Assembly: GCF_947495145.1 (NCBI RefSeq)
Contig: NZ_CANLXP010000001.1
Coordinates: 264,173 to 328,172 of the forward strand
Direction of reading: 5' to 3'
Source: an uncultured Arthrobacter sp.
GTDB lineage: Bacteria > Actinomycetota > Actinomycetes > Actinomycetales > Micrococcaceae
DNA: 64,000 bases
Shown: in pieces, positions 22,008 to 30,718 of the stretch
Layout of the letters: each line of letters starts with the position of its first letter
Numbering within the stretch: the stretch's first letter is position 1
The notes under the pieces: model-generated
Databases searched by the model: none
Told to the model about the DNA's origin: nothing
Seen by the model: only the letters and a program-made list of their open reading frames with translations
Translations under genes and position numbers: made by a program

Positions 22008-22964
22008 TTACTTCCCGCTCGTCCTCGTCACGGAATCGACCCTCCGCCGCGTGAACCCGACGTAAAGCGCATGCGCCATCGCCGCAGTGAGCACGGAGGC
22101 GCCCAGCATGTGCAGCGCAACCAGAGCCACGGGGAGGTGGAGGAAGTGTTGGAGGTAGCCGATCGCGCCCTGGGCGAAGACAACGACAGTGAGCATGACC
22201 AGCGCGCCGCGCAGCCGCTGCGCAACGTTCAGGCGATAGGCGGCAACCACCAGGACCAGTACCGTCAGCACGAGCAGGTATACCGGCGCTGCATGGATAC
22301 GGGTCATCAGGTCCGGATTGAGATTGTTCCGTGCCGCGCCCGCGTCTCCCGCATGCGGGCCGGACCCGGTGACGACGACGCCGAGCAGCACCGCGATTGT
22401 CACCAGCACTGCGGCAATGACAAGCAGCTGCCGGAGGATGCGCGCTGCACGCGGTTGGGTTTCGGCAGCGGCTTCCGCGGCGGAGAGCCGCGTCCGGTTC
22501 ACCAGCACTGTCGCCACCGCGATGAGAATCATCGAGATGATGAAGTGCCAGCCGACCACCCAGGGATTGAGCTGGGTCAGGACGGTGATCCCGCCCACCA
22601 CCGCCTGCGCCGGTATGCCTGCGAGGAGGACGACGGCGGGTACAAAGAGATCGCGGCGTGTCTTCCGCATGTTCCAGAGCGAAACCAGCATGGCAACAGC
22701 TATCGCGGTGAGCACGAACGTGAGAAGACGGTTGCCGAACTCGATCACGCCATGAATGCCCATCTCCGCTGTGGTGACCATGGAGTCGGCGGTGCATCGG
22801 GGCCACTCGGGGCAGCCGAGACCTGACGCGGTCAGGCGCACTGCCCCGCCGGTGACGACGATGAGGATCTGGGAGATGAGCGAGGCAAGGGCGAGCATGC
22901 GGACTGACGGTGTTACCGTCCGGGGCAGGCGATCGGCCATGCGAATGGGGGAGAGCTGAGTCAT
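22008..22964 (-). CDS. ctaA: Heme A synthase
   Basis: A 318-residue membrane protein with about eight helices that oxidises the C8 methyl of heme O to make heme A. Conserved His-bearing segments are HGVIEFGNRLLTF and, in the C-terminal half, LHMLGASVLTAAMAHALYV. The extracytoplasmic loop has a Cys pair (GLGCPEWPRC), a redox-active feature of this class. ATG 22964 is 4 bases from the permease stop; an internal ATG (MADRLPR) is an alternative. It ends the three-gene minus-strand operon ATPase-permease-ctaA. Confidence 0.94.
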   Translation of the reverse strand: MTQLSPIRMADRLPRTVTPSVRMLALASLISQILIVVTGGAVRLTASGLGCPEWPRCTADSMVTTAEMGIHGVIEFGNRLLTFVLTAIAVAMLVSLWNMRKTRRDLFVPAVVLLAGIPAQAVVGGITVLTQLNPWVVGWHFIISMILIAVATVLVNRTRLSAAEAAAETQPRAARILRQLLVIAAVLVTIAVLLGVVVTGSGPHAGDAGAARNNLNPDLMTRIHAAPVYLLVLTVLVLVVAAYRLNVAQRLRGALVMLTVVVFAQGAIGYLQHFLHLPVALVALHMLGASVLTAAMAHALYVGFTRRRVDSVTRTSGK

Positions 22965-22968
22965 GTTC

Positions 22969-23709
22969 CTAACTCCATTTGAACCAGCGGACGGCGGCCA
23001 CTCCTACGACGGCGGCCCAGCCGCAGAGCAGCGCGAAGGACGGGAGATCGAATGCGCCCGAGGTCAGGGCCGCGCGCAGCCCGTCTCCGAGCGCAGCGGA
23101 CGGCAACAGCGCAATGATGGGCTGGATGGCTTCCGGGAGGCTGCTGCGGGGAATGATTATGCCTCCGACTGCGGCAAGGAGCACCCATACCAGGTTCGTT
23201 ACCGCGAGGGTGGCTTCCGGCCGGAGGGTGCCGGCGATAAGCAGGCCCAGGGCAGTAAACGCTGCGATTCCCGGGACCAGCATCGCAAGCGCTGGAACAA
23301 GCCCGCCGAGCGGAAGCTGCCACCCGAAGAGGATCGCCGTCGTGCAGATGACCGTGACCTGGATACCAAGCACCGCACCAACAGCGAGAACCTTGCCGAG
23401 GATGAGTCCGCTACGCCCAAGCGGCGTGGTGGAGAGGAACCGAAGCACGCCGTACCGGCGGTCGAATCCTGTGGCGATGCCTTGCCCGGTGAAGGCTGTG
23501 GAGAGTACACACAGCGCAATCACACCGGGGGTTCCAGCTTCAAGCCGCGGCACTTCGAGGACATCGAAGAAGGGTGTGAAAGCGATCGCGGTGAGGGCAA
23601 GAAGCGGCAGCACAATGGCAAGGACAAGCTGTTCGCCGTTGCGGAGCATGGCAACGGTCTCATACCTGCCGTGCTGCAGGACACGCACGGGCAGAGGGGA
23701 TGCGGTCAT
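22969..23709 (-). CDS. ABC-2 type transporter permease
   Basis: A 246-residue integral membrane protein with about six hydrophobic helices, including VLAIVLPLLALTAIAFTP near the N-terminus and PSFALLCGWAAVVGVAAVRW at the C-terminus. The cytosolic loop FDRRYGVLRFLSTTPLGRSGLI is typical of ABC-2 exporters. It overlaps its ATPase gene by 4 bases and precedes ctaA by 4 bases. The substrate is unknown. The persistent neighbourhood with ctaA and suf genes in actinobacteria, also in mycobacteria from memory, hints at a link to heme, redox or the envelope; this is inference. Confidence 0.88.
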   Translation of the reverse strand: MTASPLPVRVLQHGRYETVAMLRNGEQLVLAIVLPLLALTAIAFTPFFDVLEVPRLEAGTPGVIALCVLSTAFTGQGIATGFDRRYGVLRFLSTTPLGRSGLILGKVLAVGAVLGIQVTVICTTAILFGWQLPLGGLVPALAMLVPGIAAFTALGLLIAGTLRPEATLAVTNLVWVLLAAVGGIIIPRSSLPEAIQPIIALLPSAALGDGLRAALTSGAFDLPSFALLCGWAAVVGVAAVRWFKWS

Positions 23710-24653
23710 CGGATGCCCCGTCCGGAAATGTCAAGGAAAACGTCCTCGAGTGAGCGGGAAGTCAGGGAAAGCGAAGCCGGCAGAACTCCCTCTTCCTCCC
23801 ACCAGGCCGCGAGGACGGCGAGGTCTTTCGGTGTGAGCGCACCGCTGACCCCGTAGTGTCCGGGCGATCTTTCGGTCAATTGGAGATGTGGAACACGCGC
23901 GAATGGCAGGGTAAGGCCCGCCCGCGCCTCAAACTGAAGCTCCCGTGTCGCGTCCGCGGCGTGAGCAGTGAGTTCCGGAACGGTGCCCTGCCTGACCGTC
24001 CGGCCCTGGTCAAGGATGTATACGTAGTCGGCGAGCTTCTGGGCGTCGTCGAGGAGGTGGGTGGTCAGGATGATTGCCATTCCCTCGGTACGGAGCTCAC
24101 TGATCAGCTCGAAAACGATGTTCCGGGACTGCGGGTCGAGCCCTGCGCTTGGTTCATCGAGAAAGAGTACTTCCGGATCCCCCACGAGGGCGCAGGCCAG
24201 AGCCAGACGCTGCTTCTGCCCGCCGGAAAGCCGCCTCACCGAGGTCCGGGCGAACGAGTCGATTCCGAGCCTGCCGGCCAGGTCGTCCACCTTCAGGGGC
24301 GACGCGAACATGCCTGCGACATGCCTCAGCAGGGGTACGGGGCGGACTGCCGGCGGCAATCCGCCCTCCTGCAGCATGATCCCGACGCGGCTGCGCAAGT
24401 CGGCGCCGGCCCGCCACGGGTCCTCTCCGAGGAGGCGGACGCTGCCCGCGCTGGCCTTTTGGAGGCCTTGCGCGCATTCAAGCGTAGTGGTCTTGCCTGC
24501 TCCATTCGCGCCCAGCAGCGCGGTGACCTGTCCTTTTTCAGCGCAGAGGCTGACGCCGTCGAGCACACGGATCTTCTTGCCGTCAAGGGAGGAGACCGGG
24601 CCGAAGTCCTTGACGAGCCCGCTCACTTCGACGGCGGGAGAGGAGGAACGCAC
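23706..24653 (-). CDS. ABC transporter ATP-binding protein
   Basis: A 315-residue ATPase partner of the adjacent ABC-2 permease. It has Walker A GANGAGKTT, Q-loop (IMLQEGGLPPAVRPV), signature LSGGQKQRLALACAL, Walker B VLFLDEPSAGLD and H-loop ILTTHLLDDA. A C-terminal extension of roughly 90 residues follows the ATPase core, as in drug-exporter-like DrrA/CcmA proteins. GTG 24653 is set by the -10 TAGAAT 6 bases upstream, implying leaderless transcription. It diverges from sufR. Confidence 0.93.
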   Translation of the reverse strand: MRSSSPAVEVSGLVKDFGPVSSLDGKKIRVLDGVSLCAEKGQVTALLGANGAGKTTTLECAQGLQKASAGSVRLLGEDPWRAGADLRSRVGIMLQEGGLPPAVRPVPLLRHVAGMFASPLKVDDLAGRLGIDSFARTSVRRLSGGQKQRLALACALVGDPEVLFLDEPSAGLDPQSRNIVFELISELRTEGMAIILTTHLLDDAQKLADYVYILDQGRTVRQGTVPELTAHAADATRELQFEARAGLTLPFARVPHLQLTERSPGHYGVSGALTPKDLAVLAAWWEEEGVLPASLSLTSRSLEDVFLDISGRGIR

Positions 24654-24659
24654 CGCATA

Positions 24660-24675
24660 ATTCTACGTCACGTAG
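24660..24675 (-). promoter_or_regulatory. -10 element and palindrome before ABC operon
   Basis: On the minus strand TAGAAT (24665-24660) ends 6 bases before GTG 24653. It overlaps the palindrome CTACGT-C-ACGTAG at 24663-24675. The arrangement suggests a leaderless promoter that a dimeric regulator could block. Confidence 0.5.
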
Positions 24676-24753
24676 TAACTGCTTCGCCTACCTCTCCCCG
24701 GCACCCTGGTAGGTAGCCTCGCCTTACTGGAGGCGGGTAGCGATCTGGAATAC

Positions 24754-24780
24754 ATTAGGACACGGTTATGTTGTCTTAAT
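24754..24780. promoter_or_regulatory. Candidate SufR operator
   Basis: The arms ATTAGGACA (24754-24762) and TGTCTTAAT (24772-24780) are inverted repeats matching at 8 of 9 positions, separated by 9 bases. A -10-like TATGTT (24767-24772) lies between and over the arms, 58 bases upstream of the sufR start. Autoregulation by SufR is the expected use. I do not know the exact SufR consensus of this group. Confidence 0.6.
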
Positions 24781-24830
24781 TGGTTGGGTCATTCCGGCCT
24801 GTTCCCAGCGCACCTTGAGGAGGCCAGGCA

Positions 24831-25667
24831 TTGTCACATTCAGTCGCGTCCGGCCACGCCAGGGTAAGCAGCGGGTTCGAAGGAACTGACGATGCGGATT
24901 CGCGCCGCGCGGTTGACGAGCGGACGAGAGACAAGGTCCTTTCCGCTGTGCTTGAGCATGGTCCCGTGAGCGCGGCTGAACTGGGTGACCGGCTGGGTTA
25001 CACCTCCGCGGCCGTCCGCCGCCACCTCGACGCGTTGTCGCGTGATGGTCTGATCGAGGTCAAAGTAGTGGGCAGCCGATCGCCGGGCGCCGGACGTCCG
25101 GCTCGCCGCTACGTTCTCAGTCAGCGCGGCCAGACCCGGCTCGGCAACGATTACCTGCATATAGCGCAGGCAGCGCTGGGCCAGCTTGGCGATCTGGCGG
25201 GGCCCGACGCCGTCCGTCAGTTTGCGGCCGGCAGGTTCGCCGACATGGAGGAGCGGTACCGCCCCATCATCGAGTCAGCCGGCGAGCGTCTTGAGGACAA
25301 GGCCGCAGCGCTGGCCGAGGCACTGAGCACTGACGGCTTCGTCGGCTCCACCCGGGAGATCGGCCGGAATGCACCGAACGCGTCCATGCTGAGCGTCCAA
25401 CTCTGTCAGGGCCACTGCCCCATCCAGGAGCTCGCAGCCAGCTTCCCGGACTTCTGCGAGCAGGAGACTGAAGTGTTCGCCCGTCTACTCGGCGTCGACG
25501 TCCGCAGGCTCTCCACATTGGCAGGAGGCGGTCACGTCTGCACTACACACATACCGATAGGCCGGGTGGCGCGCTCCGGAACCGGCAGTGAACTATCCGA
25601 CAGCCGCACTCCGGCACTGCACACCTACGCAACAAACGTCCCCAAACATCAGCAAGGAAGGCCGTGA
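24831..25667 (+). CDS. sufR: SUF operon repressor SufR (iron-sulfur sensing)
   Basis: A 278-residue ArsR/DeoR-like regulator. A winged helix occupies about residues 30-95 ([24 protein letters not shown]). The C-terminal domain has four Cys at 192, 196, 209 and 237 (CQGHC, FC, HVC), three of which would bind an iron-sulfur cluster as in other SufR proteins. When the cluster is present SufR represses suf; loss of the cluster relieves repression. Start TTG 24831 is supported by GAGGAGG at 24817-24823. The stop overlaps the sufB ATG (TGATG). Divergent from the ABC-ctaA operon. Confidence 0.93.
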   Translation: MSHSVASGHARVSSGFEGTDDADSRRAVDERTRDKVLSAVLEHGPVSAAELGDRLGYTSAAVRRHLDALSRDGLIEVKVVGSRSPGAGRPARRYVLSQRGQTRLGNDYLHIAQAALGQLGDLAGPDAVRQFAAGRFADMEERYRPIIESAGERLEDKAAALAEALSTDGFVGSTREIGRNAPNASMLSVQLCQGHCPIQELAASFPDFCEQETEVFARLLGVDVRRLSTLAGGGHVCTTHIPIGRVARSGTGSELSDSRTPALHTYATNVPKHQQGRP

Positions 25668-27142
25668 TGACGGATCAGACAGATCAGAAGGCATTGGTTC
25701 CCGACGCCGTGCCCGCTTCAGTGGTCAGCGACATCCTCGAGAGGAACCCGGAGCTTCAGGGCATCGGAACCTACGAGTACGGCTGGGCCGACAAGAACGA
25801 CGTCGGCGCAAACGCCCGGCGCGGTCTAAATGAGGATGTCGTTCGTGACATCTCCGCCAAGAAGGGCGAGCCCGAATGGATGCTCGACATGCGGCTCAAG
25901 GGTCTGAAGTACTTCGACCGCAAGCCGATGCCGACGTGGGGTGCTGACCTGTCGGGTATTGACTTCGACAACATCAAGTACTTCGTCCGTTCCACCGAGA
26001 AGCAGGCAACCAGCTGGGAAGAGCTGCCCGAGGACATCAAGAACACGTACGAGAAGCTCGGCATCCCCGAAGCTGAGCGCAACCGTCTGGTTGCGGGCGT
26101 CGCGGCGCAGTACGAGTCCGAGGTCGTGTACCACCAGATCAATGAGGAACTCGAGCGCCAGGGTGTCATCTTCATGGACACTGACACTGCCCTGCGCGAG
26201 CACCCGGAGTTCTTCGAGGAGTACTTCGGCTCTGTGATACCGGTGGGCGACAACAAATTCGGTTCGCTGAACACCGCGGTATGGTCCGGTGGATCTTTTG
26301 TCTACGTACCGCCGGGCGTCCACGTGGAGATTCCGCTGCAGGCCTACTTCCGGATCAACACCGAGAACATGGGCCAGTTCGAGCGCACGTTGATCATCGC
26401 GGACGAGGGCTCCTACGTTCACTACATCGAGGGTTGCACCGCGCCCATCTACACGTCGGACTCGCTGCACTCTGCCGTGGTCGAGATCGTTGTGAAGAAG
26501 AACGCGCGCGTTCGCTACACGACCATCCAGAACTGGTCCAATAACGTCTACAACCTCGTGACCAAGCGTGCCATTGCGCATGAGGGCGCCACCATGGAGT
26601 GGATCGACGGCAACATCGGTTCGAAGGTCACCATGAAGTACCCGGCCGTCTACCTGGTCGGCGAGCACGCCAAGGGCGAGACACTCTCGATCGCGTTCGC
26701 GGGCGAGGGCCAGCACCAGGACACCGGGTCGAAAATGGTCCACATTGCGCCGAACACCAAGTCGTCGATCATCTCCAAGTCGGTTGCCCGAGGAGGCGGA
26801 CGAGCCGCTTACCGTGGGCTCGTTCAGGTCCGTGAGGGTGCATCGCACTCGGCGAATACCGTCCGTTGCGATGCCCTGCTGGTGGACACTATCTCCCGGT
26901 CAGATACGTACCCCTATGTGGACATCCGGGAAGACGACGTCACAATGGGTCACGAGGCTACGGTTTCGCGTGTCAGTGAAGAGCAGCTGTTCTACCTGAT
27001 GTCCCGAGGAATGCCCGAAGATGAGGCAATGGCGATGATCGTGCGCGGATTCATCGAGCCGATTGCCCGGGAGCTCCCAATGGAGTACGCCCTCGAACTG
27101 AACCGCTTGATCGAACTCCAGATGGAAGGAGCCGTAGGCTAA
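25667..27142 (+). CDS. sufB: Fe-S cluster assembly scaffold SufB
   Basis: A 491-residue SufB, scaffold subunit of the SufBCD complex on which iron-sulfur clusters are built. Characteristic parts are [32 protein letters not shown] with a conserved Cys, [17 protein letters not shown], and [25 protein letters not shown] 25664 and ATG 25667 are both possible starts; the ATG sits 8 bases from AAGGA and overlaps the sufR stop. The sufB stop overlaps the sufD ATG (TAATG), so the operon is translationally coupled. Confidence 0.98.
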   Translation: MTDQTDQKALVPDAVPASVVSDILERNPELQGIGTYEYGWADKNDVGANARRGLNEDVVRDISAKKGEPEWMLDMRLKGLKYFDRKPMPTWGADLSGIDFDNIKYFVRSTEKQATSWEELPEDIKNTYEKLGIPEAERNRLVAGVAAQYESEVVYHQINEELERQGVIFMDTDTALREHPEFFEEYFGSVIPVGDNKFGSLNTAVWSGGSFVYVPPGVHVEIPLQAYFRINTENMGQFERTLIIADEGSYVHYIEGCTAPIYTSDSLHSAVVEIVVKKNARVRYTTIQNWSNNVYNLVTKRAIAHEGATMEWIDGNIGSKVTMKYPAVYLVGEHAKGETLSIAFAGEGQHQDTGSKMVHIAPNTKSSIISKSVARGGGRAAYRGLVQVREGASHSANTVRCDALLVDTISRSDTYPYVDIREDDVTMGHEATVSRVSEEQLFYLMSRGMPEDEAMAMIVRGFIEPIARELPMEYALELNRLIELQMEGAVG

Positions 27143-28422
27143 TGGCCGAAACTTCACAGTTGAGCACTGAAATTGCTGAAAGCCCCTCGAGCGAAGCAAA
27201 GGTGGCCATCGATGGCTTCACCGAGGAAGGTGAAAATCTCTCCCCGCTGAACACCGGCACCGAGCAGCATGGCGCACGCCGTCACAGCCACGGCGACGAG
27301 CCGGTTGTGCCCGAGGCTTCCCGCGGTGAGCGCCTCAAGTCCTATCGCCTTGCTGATTTCGCACCGCTGACCGGTCGTGAAGAGGACTGGCGGTTCACCC
27401 CGCTCAAGCGCCTCCGCGGGCTGGACAGCAAGCCGCTGACCGGCCAGGGCCCCACCGTTACTGTGACGGGAGCATCCAATGTCCAGGTGGAAACCGTGGA
27501 CAGGACTGACTCTCGTTTCGGCTCGGCCGCCGTTCCGGAAGACAGGGTTTCGGCTGCCGCCTGGGAAGCTGTCTCAACAGCAACCGTGGTGACAATCCCG
27601 GAGGAAACCGTCGCTGACTGCGAAGTCACCGTGAGCGTACGGGGCACTGACAACACCGTCGCCGCGCAGCACATCATCATTGATGCGCGCCGGTTTTCCC
27701 GGGCAGTAGTGGTCCTTGACCATCACGGCAGCGCAGTGTTGGCCCAGAACGTCGAAATCGTAGTAGGCGACGGCGCTGAACTAACCGTGGTGAGCGTTCA
27801 GGAATGGGATGACGACGCCGTCCACGTCTCCTCCCAGCAGGCAAAGTTGGGCCGCGACGCGCGCTTCAAGCACGTGGTGGTCAGCCTTGGCGGCGACCTC
27901 GTGCGCCTGACCCCGTCGTCGTTCTTCACAGCACCGGGCTCAGAGGTTGAAATGTACGGCCTCTACTTCGCGGATGCCGGTCAGCACCTCGAGCAGCGGC
28001 TGCTCGTTGACCACGCCGTGCCGAACTGCAAATCCCGCGTGACCTACAAGGGCGCCTTGCAGGGGAAGGACGCCCACACCGTCTGGGTAGGCGATGTCCT
28101 CATCCGCAAGGAAGCCGAAGGAACCGACACTTACGAGGTCAACCGCAACCTTGTACTCACTGACGGAGCGCGGTCAGACTCGGTGCCGAACCTCGAAATT
28201 GAGACCGGCCTGATCGAAGGTGCCGGCCACGCCAGCGCCACCGGCAGGTTCGACGACGAGCACCTGTTCTACCTGATGGCCCGCGGGATTGATGAGAAGA
28301 CCGCACGGCGGCTCGTGGTTCGCGGCTTCCTCAACGAGGTCATCCAGCAGATCAAGGTTCCGGTACTGGAAGAGCGCCTCACGGAAGCCGTGGAGCGCGA
28401 ACTGGCTGCAGGGAACTACTGA
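27142..28422 (+). CDS. sufD: Fe-S cluster assembly protein SufD
   Basis: A 426-residue SufD, paralogue of SufB and member of the SufBCD scaffold, involved in iron entry. It has the beta-helix core (YGLYFADAGQHLEQRLLVDHAVPNC) and the C-terminal SATGRFDDEHLFYLMARGI motif shared with SufB. An N-terminal extension of about 50 residues is Glu/Ser/His rich and poorly conserved in appearance. It is coupled to sufB and to the downstream Rieske gene by overlapping start and stop codons. Confidence 0.97.
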   Translation: MAETSQLSTEIAESPSSEAKVAIDGFTEEGENLSPLNTGTEQHGARRHSHGDEPVVPEASRGERLKSYRLADFAPLTGREEDWRFTPLKRLRGLDSKPLTGQGPTVTVTGASNVQVETVDRTDSRFGSAAVPEDRVSAAAWEAVSTATVVTIPEETVADCEVTVSVRGTDNTVAAQHIIIDARRFSRAVVVLDHHGSAVLAQNVEIVVGDGAELTVVSVQEWDDDAVHVSSQQAKLGRDARFKHVVVSLGGDLVRLTPSSFFTAPGSEVEMYGLYFADAGQHLEQRLLVDHAVPNCKSRVTYKGALQGKDAHTVWVGDVLIRKEAEGTDTYEVNRNLVLTDGARSDSVPNLEIETGLIEGAGHASATGRFDDEHLFYLMARGIDEKTARRLVVRGFLNEVIQQIKVPVLEERLTEAVERELAAGNY

Positions 28423-28799
28423 TGACTGAAGCAGCAACGAATGGAACGGCGCCGAAAGGCGAACTCGTCTGCAACATCGACGATATTGAGGTCAAGCAGG
28501 CTCTGCGCATCCTGATCGATGATTACCCGGTAGCTATCGTGAAGGATTCCGACGGCGGTATTCACGCCATCGGCGACACCTGCTCGCACGCCGATATCTC
28601 CCTTTCCGAGGGCGATATCGAGGGTTGCAGGATCGAATGCTGGGGACACGGTTCCCAGTTCGATCTGCGTAGCGGCATGCCGCTCCAGCTCCCCGCCTAT
28701 GAACCCGTGCCGGTGTTCGCCCTCGAGATACACGGCGATGAGGTCTATGTGGACATCACCACGGTGACCAACTCCGCCGCCGTGCCTGATCGCGGCTAG
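28422..28799 (+). CDS. Rieske-type [2Fe-2S] ferredoxin of the SUF operon
   Basis: A 125-residue soluble Rieske protein similar to dioxygenase ferredoxin subunits. The cluster ligands are C54-S-H56 and C73-W-G-H76. Embedded between sufD and sufC, it could deliver electrons for cluster assembly or for persulfide reduction; that role is inferred from position only. ATG 28422 overlaps the sufD stop (TGATG). Such ferredoxin-like genes occur in other actinobacterial suf operons. Confidence 0.9.
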   Translation: MTEAATNGTAPKGELVCNIDDIEVKQALRILIDDYPVAIVKDSDGGIHAIGDTCSHADISLSEGDIEGCRIECWGHGSQFDLRSGMPLQLPAYEPVPVFALEIHGDEVYVDITTVTNSAAVPDRG

Positions 28800-28871
28800 A
28801 ACGTCCGCGCAGCTAGAACTTTCGACAATTTGAGCAACCCTGCGATGCAGGATGCAAAGGAGAACCCACAG

Positions 28872-29645
28872 ATGTCCACCCTTGAAATCAAGGATCTGCA
28901 CGTCAGCATCGAGACGGAGCAGGGCACCAAGCCCATCCTCAAAGGCGTCAGCCTGACCATCAACACCGGTGAAACCCACGCCATTATGGGCCCGAACGGC
29001 TCGGGCAAATCCACTCTTGCCTCCACGATCGCCGGCCATCCCCGGTACACCGTGGACAGCGGCTCAATCACGCTCGACGGCGAGGACGTGCTGGCGATGA
29101 GCGTCGACGAGCGTGCCCGCGCCGGTCTCTTCCTTGCCATGCAGTATCCCGTCGAGGTTCCCGGCGTAACCATGACGAACTTTTTGCGTACCGCCAAGAC
29201 GGCGCTCGACGGCGAAGCCCCGAGCCTCCGGCACTGGACGAAGGATGTCAAGGAAGCGATGACGCAACTGCGCATCGACGCCGACTTCGCACAGCGCAAC
29301 GTCAACGAGGGCTTCTCCGGCGGCGAGAAGAAGCGTGTTGAGATCCTTCAGCTCGAACTGTTCAAGCCGAAGTTCGCCATCCTCGATGAAACCGACTCGG
29401 GCCTGGACGTCGATGCGTTGAAGGTGGTTTCCGAGGGCGTCAACCGCGAGCACGGCAAGGGTGAGATGGGCACGCTGCTCATCACCCACTACACCCGCAT
29501 CCTCCGGTACATCAAGCCGGACTTCGTACACGTCTTCGTGGACGGCAGGATCGCCGAGCAGGGCGGCCACGAGCTTGCCGACCGCCTGGAGGAAGAGGGC
29601 TACGACCGCTTCCTTGTTCCCGGTACTGCCACCACCGGCGCCTAA
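28872..29645 (+). CDS. sufC: Fe-S cluster assembly ATPase SufC
   Basis: A 257-residue ABC ATPase that drives conformational change in SufBCD. Walker A is GPNGSGKST at 40-48, the signature is FSGGEKKRVEILQLEL, Walker B is FAILDETDSGLD, and the H-loop is LLITHYTRIL. The frame is open to 28830, but ATG 28872 has AAGGAG at 28857-28862. The 72-base gap after the Rieske gene includes a small CCTGC/GCAGG hairpin (28840-28852). In many actinobacteria sufS and sufU follow; here sufT follows directly. Confidence 0.97.
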   Translation: MSTLEIKDLHVSIETEQGTKPILKGVSLTINTGETHAIMGPNGSGKSTLASTIAGHPRYTVDSGSITLDGEDVLAMSVDERARAGLFLAMQYPVEVPGVTMTNFLRTAKTALDGEAPSLRHWTKDVKEAMTQLRIDADFAQRNVNEGFSGGEKKRVEILQLELFKPKFAILDETDSGLDVDALKVVSEGVNREHGKGEMGTLLITHYTRILRYIKPDFVHVFVDGRIAEQGGHELADRLEEEGYDRFLVPGTATTGA

Positions 29646-29676
29646 CACCTGCCTCCCAGAGAAAGGCTCCTGGCAA

Positions 29677-30006
29677 ATGAGCGATGTGAATGCAGCACAG
29701 ACATCCCTTGAAGACGTCGAAGAGTCGTTGAAGGACGTCATTGACCCTGAGCTCGGCGTCAACATCGTTGACCTCGGCCTGCTGTACGGGTTGAAGTACG
29801 CCGACGACGGTGCCCTGCTCATCGACATGACCCTCACCACCGCTGCCTGCCCGCTCACCGATGTAATCGAGGAGCAGGTCGGACAGGCGCTTGACGGGGT
29901 AGTCGACGACTGGAGGCTGAACTGGGTGTGGATGCCGCCATGGGGTCCGGAGCGGATCACCGAGGACGGCCGTGACCAGATGCGGGCGCTCGGCTTCAAC
30001 ATCTAG
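29677..30006 (+). CDS. sufT: SufT / MIP18-family (DUF59) Fe-S assembly factor
   Basis: A 109-residue MIP18/PaaD-like protein thought to help mature iron-sulfur proteins. It shows DPELGVNIVDLGL at 23-35 and Cys58 in LTTAACPLTD, both family hallmarks. The frame extends far upstream inside sufC, but ATG 29677 gives the normal N-terminus, after AGAAAGG. It ends the SUF operon and is followed by a strong hairpin at 30038-30088. Confidence 0.93.
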   Translation: MSDVNAAQTSLEDVEESLKDVIDPELGVNIVDLGLLYGLKYADDGALLIDMTLTTAACPLTDVIEEQVGQALDGVVDDWRLNWVWMPPWGPERITEDGRDQMRALGFNI

Positions 30007-30037
30007 GGACTCCTCGGCAGGAGATACCAAAACCAGC

Positions 30038-30088
30038 ATCGAGTCAGCAGGATTGACGAGCATTCACAGTCATTCCTGCTGGCTCGAT
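30038..30088. terminator. Hairpin between convergent sufT and macro-domain gene
   Basis: ATCGAGTCAGCAGGA (30038-30052) pairs with TCCTGCTGGCTCGAT (30074-30088) over 15 positions with one G-U. A further TGAC/GTCA pair (30054-30057, 30069-30072) extends the stem, leaving an 11-base loop. On the minus strand it is followed by a T-rich GGTTTTGG, so it best fits termination of the macro-domain gene, whose 3' end it overlaps. It may also stop the SUF transcript. Confidence 0.6.
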
Positions 30089-30609
30089 CGAGTTAACCGG
30101 TCGACTTGTCGGAACACACCGGCGACCCTCTCCGAAAACAGCACGAACCTGACTTCCCGGACGCCGCCGTCGAACTCCGCAATGGTCCTGAAAGCAATCC
30201 GGGCCACTGCTTCCGGATCCCAGCCATAGATGCCGGCGCTGATGGCAGGAAAAGCAACAGAGCGCGCTTGAAGATCGTCGGCGACCTCGAGGCTGCGCCG
30301 GAAGCACGATTCAAGGAGCGCCGGGTCTGTCTGCCCCGCATGACGGTTCGGGCCGACCGTGTGAATAATCCAACGGGCGGGAAGCTGAAAGCCCGGGGTC
30401 GCGACCGCCTGTCCCACGGGCAGCCCGTCGTGCAGCGAGTCCGCCCGGATCGCCCTGCAGGCCACGAGAAGTTCCGGGCCCGCTGCCGCGTGAATCGCGC
30501 CGTCCACTCCGCCACCGCCAAGCAGCGCTGAATTGGCCGCATTGACGACGGCGTCCACCTCCTGGGTCGTGATGTCACCCTGGATGATCCGAACGTCTAC
30601 TGACTGCAC
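30070..30609 (-). CDS. Macro-domain protein, O-acetyl-ADP-ribose deacetylase-like
   Basis: A 179-residue macro domain of the YmdB type. These proteins bind ADP-ribose and hydrolyse O-acetyl-ADP-ribose or remove ADP-ribose from proteins. Motifs are GDIT (11-14), VVNAANSALLGGGGVDGAIHAAAG (21-44) with Asn and Asp near the scissile bond, and SAGIYGWDPE for the phosphate loop. The frame is open to 30801, but GTG 30609 has AAAGGTGGG just upstream and gives the usual domain boundary. It is divergent from the acyl-CoA ligase and convergent with sufT. Confidence 0.92.
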   Translation of the reverse strand: MQSVDVRIIQGDITTQEVDAVVNAANSALLGGGGVDGAIHAAAGPELLVACRAIRADSLHDGLPVGQAVATPGFQLPARWIIHTVGPNRHAGQTDPALLESCFRRSLEVADDLQARSVAFPAISAGIYGWDPEAVARIAFRTIAEFDGGVREVRFVLFSERVAGVFRQVDRLTRSSQQE

Positions 30610-30718
30610 CGAGACCCACCTTTCATGAACTGACGCAATGAAGCGCTCTGACGGTCTTACGTGTGCACACAATGTACTAACGTTTGCCGGACCGCCAGAA
30701 GAGGGAAGCGCCCTACCC

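Noticed and set aside
22071..24716. Long plus-strand frames opposite ctaA, the permease and the ATPase
   Set aside because: The minus-strand proteins have full family motifs and operon-like overlaps; the plus-strand products are charged low-complexity sequences.
25826..26848. 340-codon frame on the minus strand opposite sufB
   Set aside because: sufB is unambiguous here; the frame has no start signal and no domain resemblance.
30661..30670. GTGTGCACAC palindrome upstream of the ligase as a biotin operator
   Set aside because: It is only 10 bases, and I found no matching sequence in the bioY upstream region, so a shared regulator is not supported.
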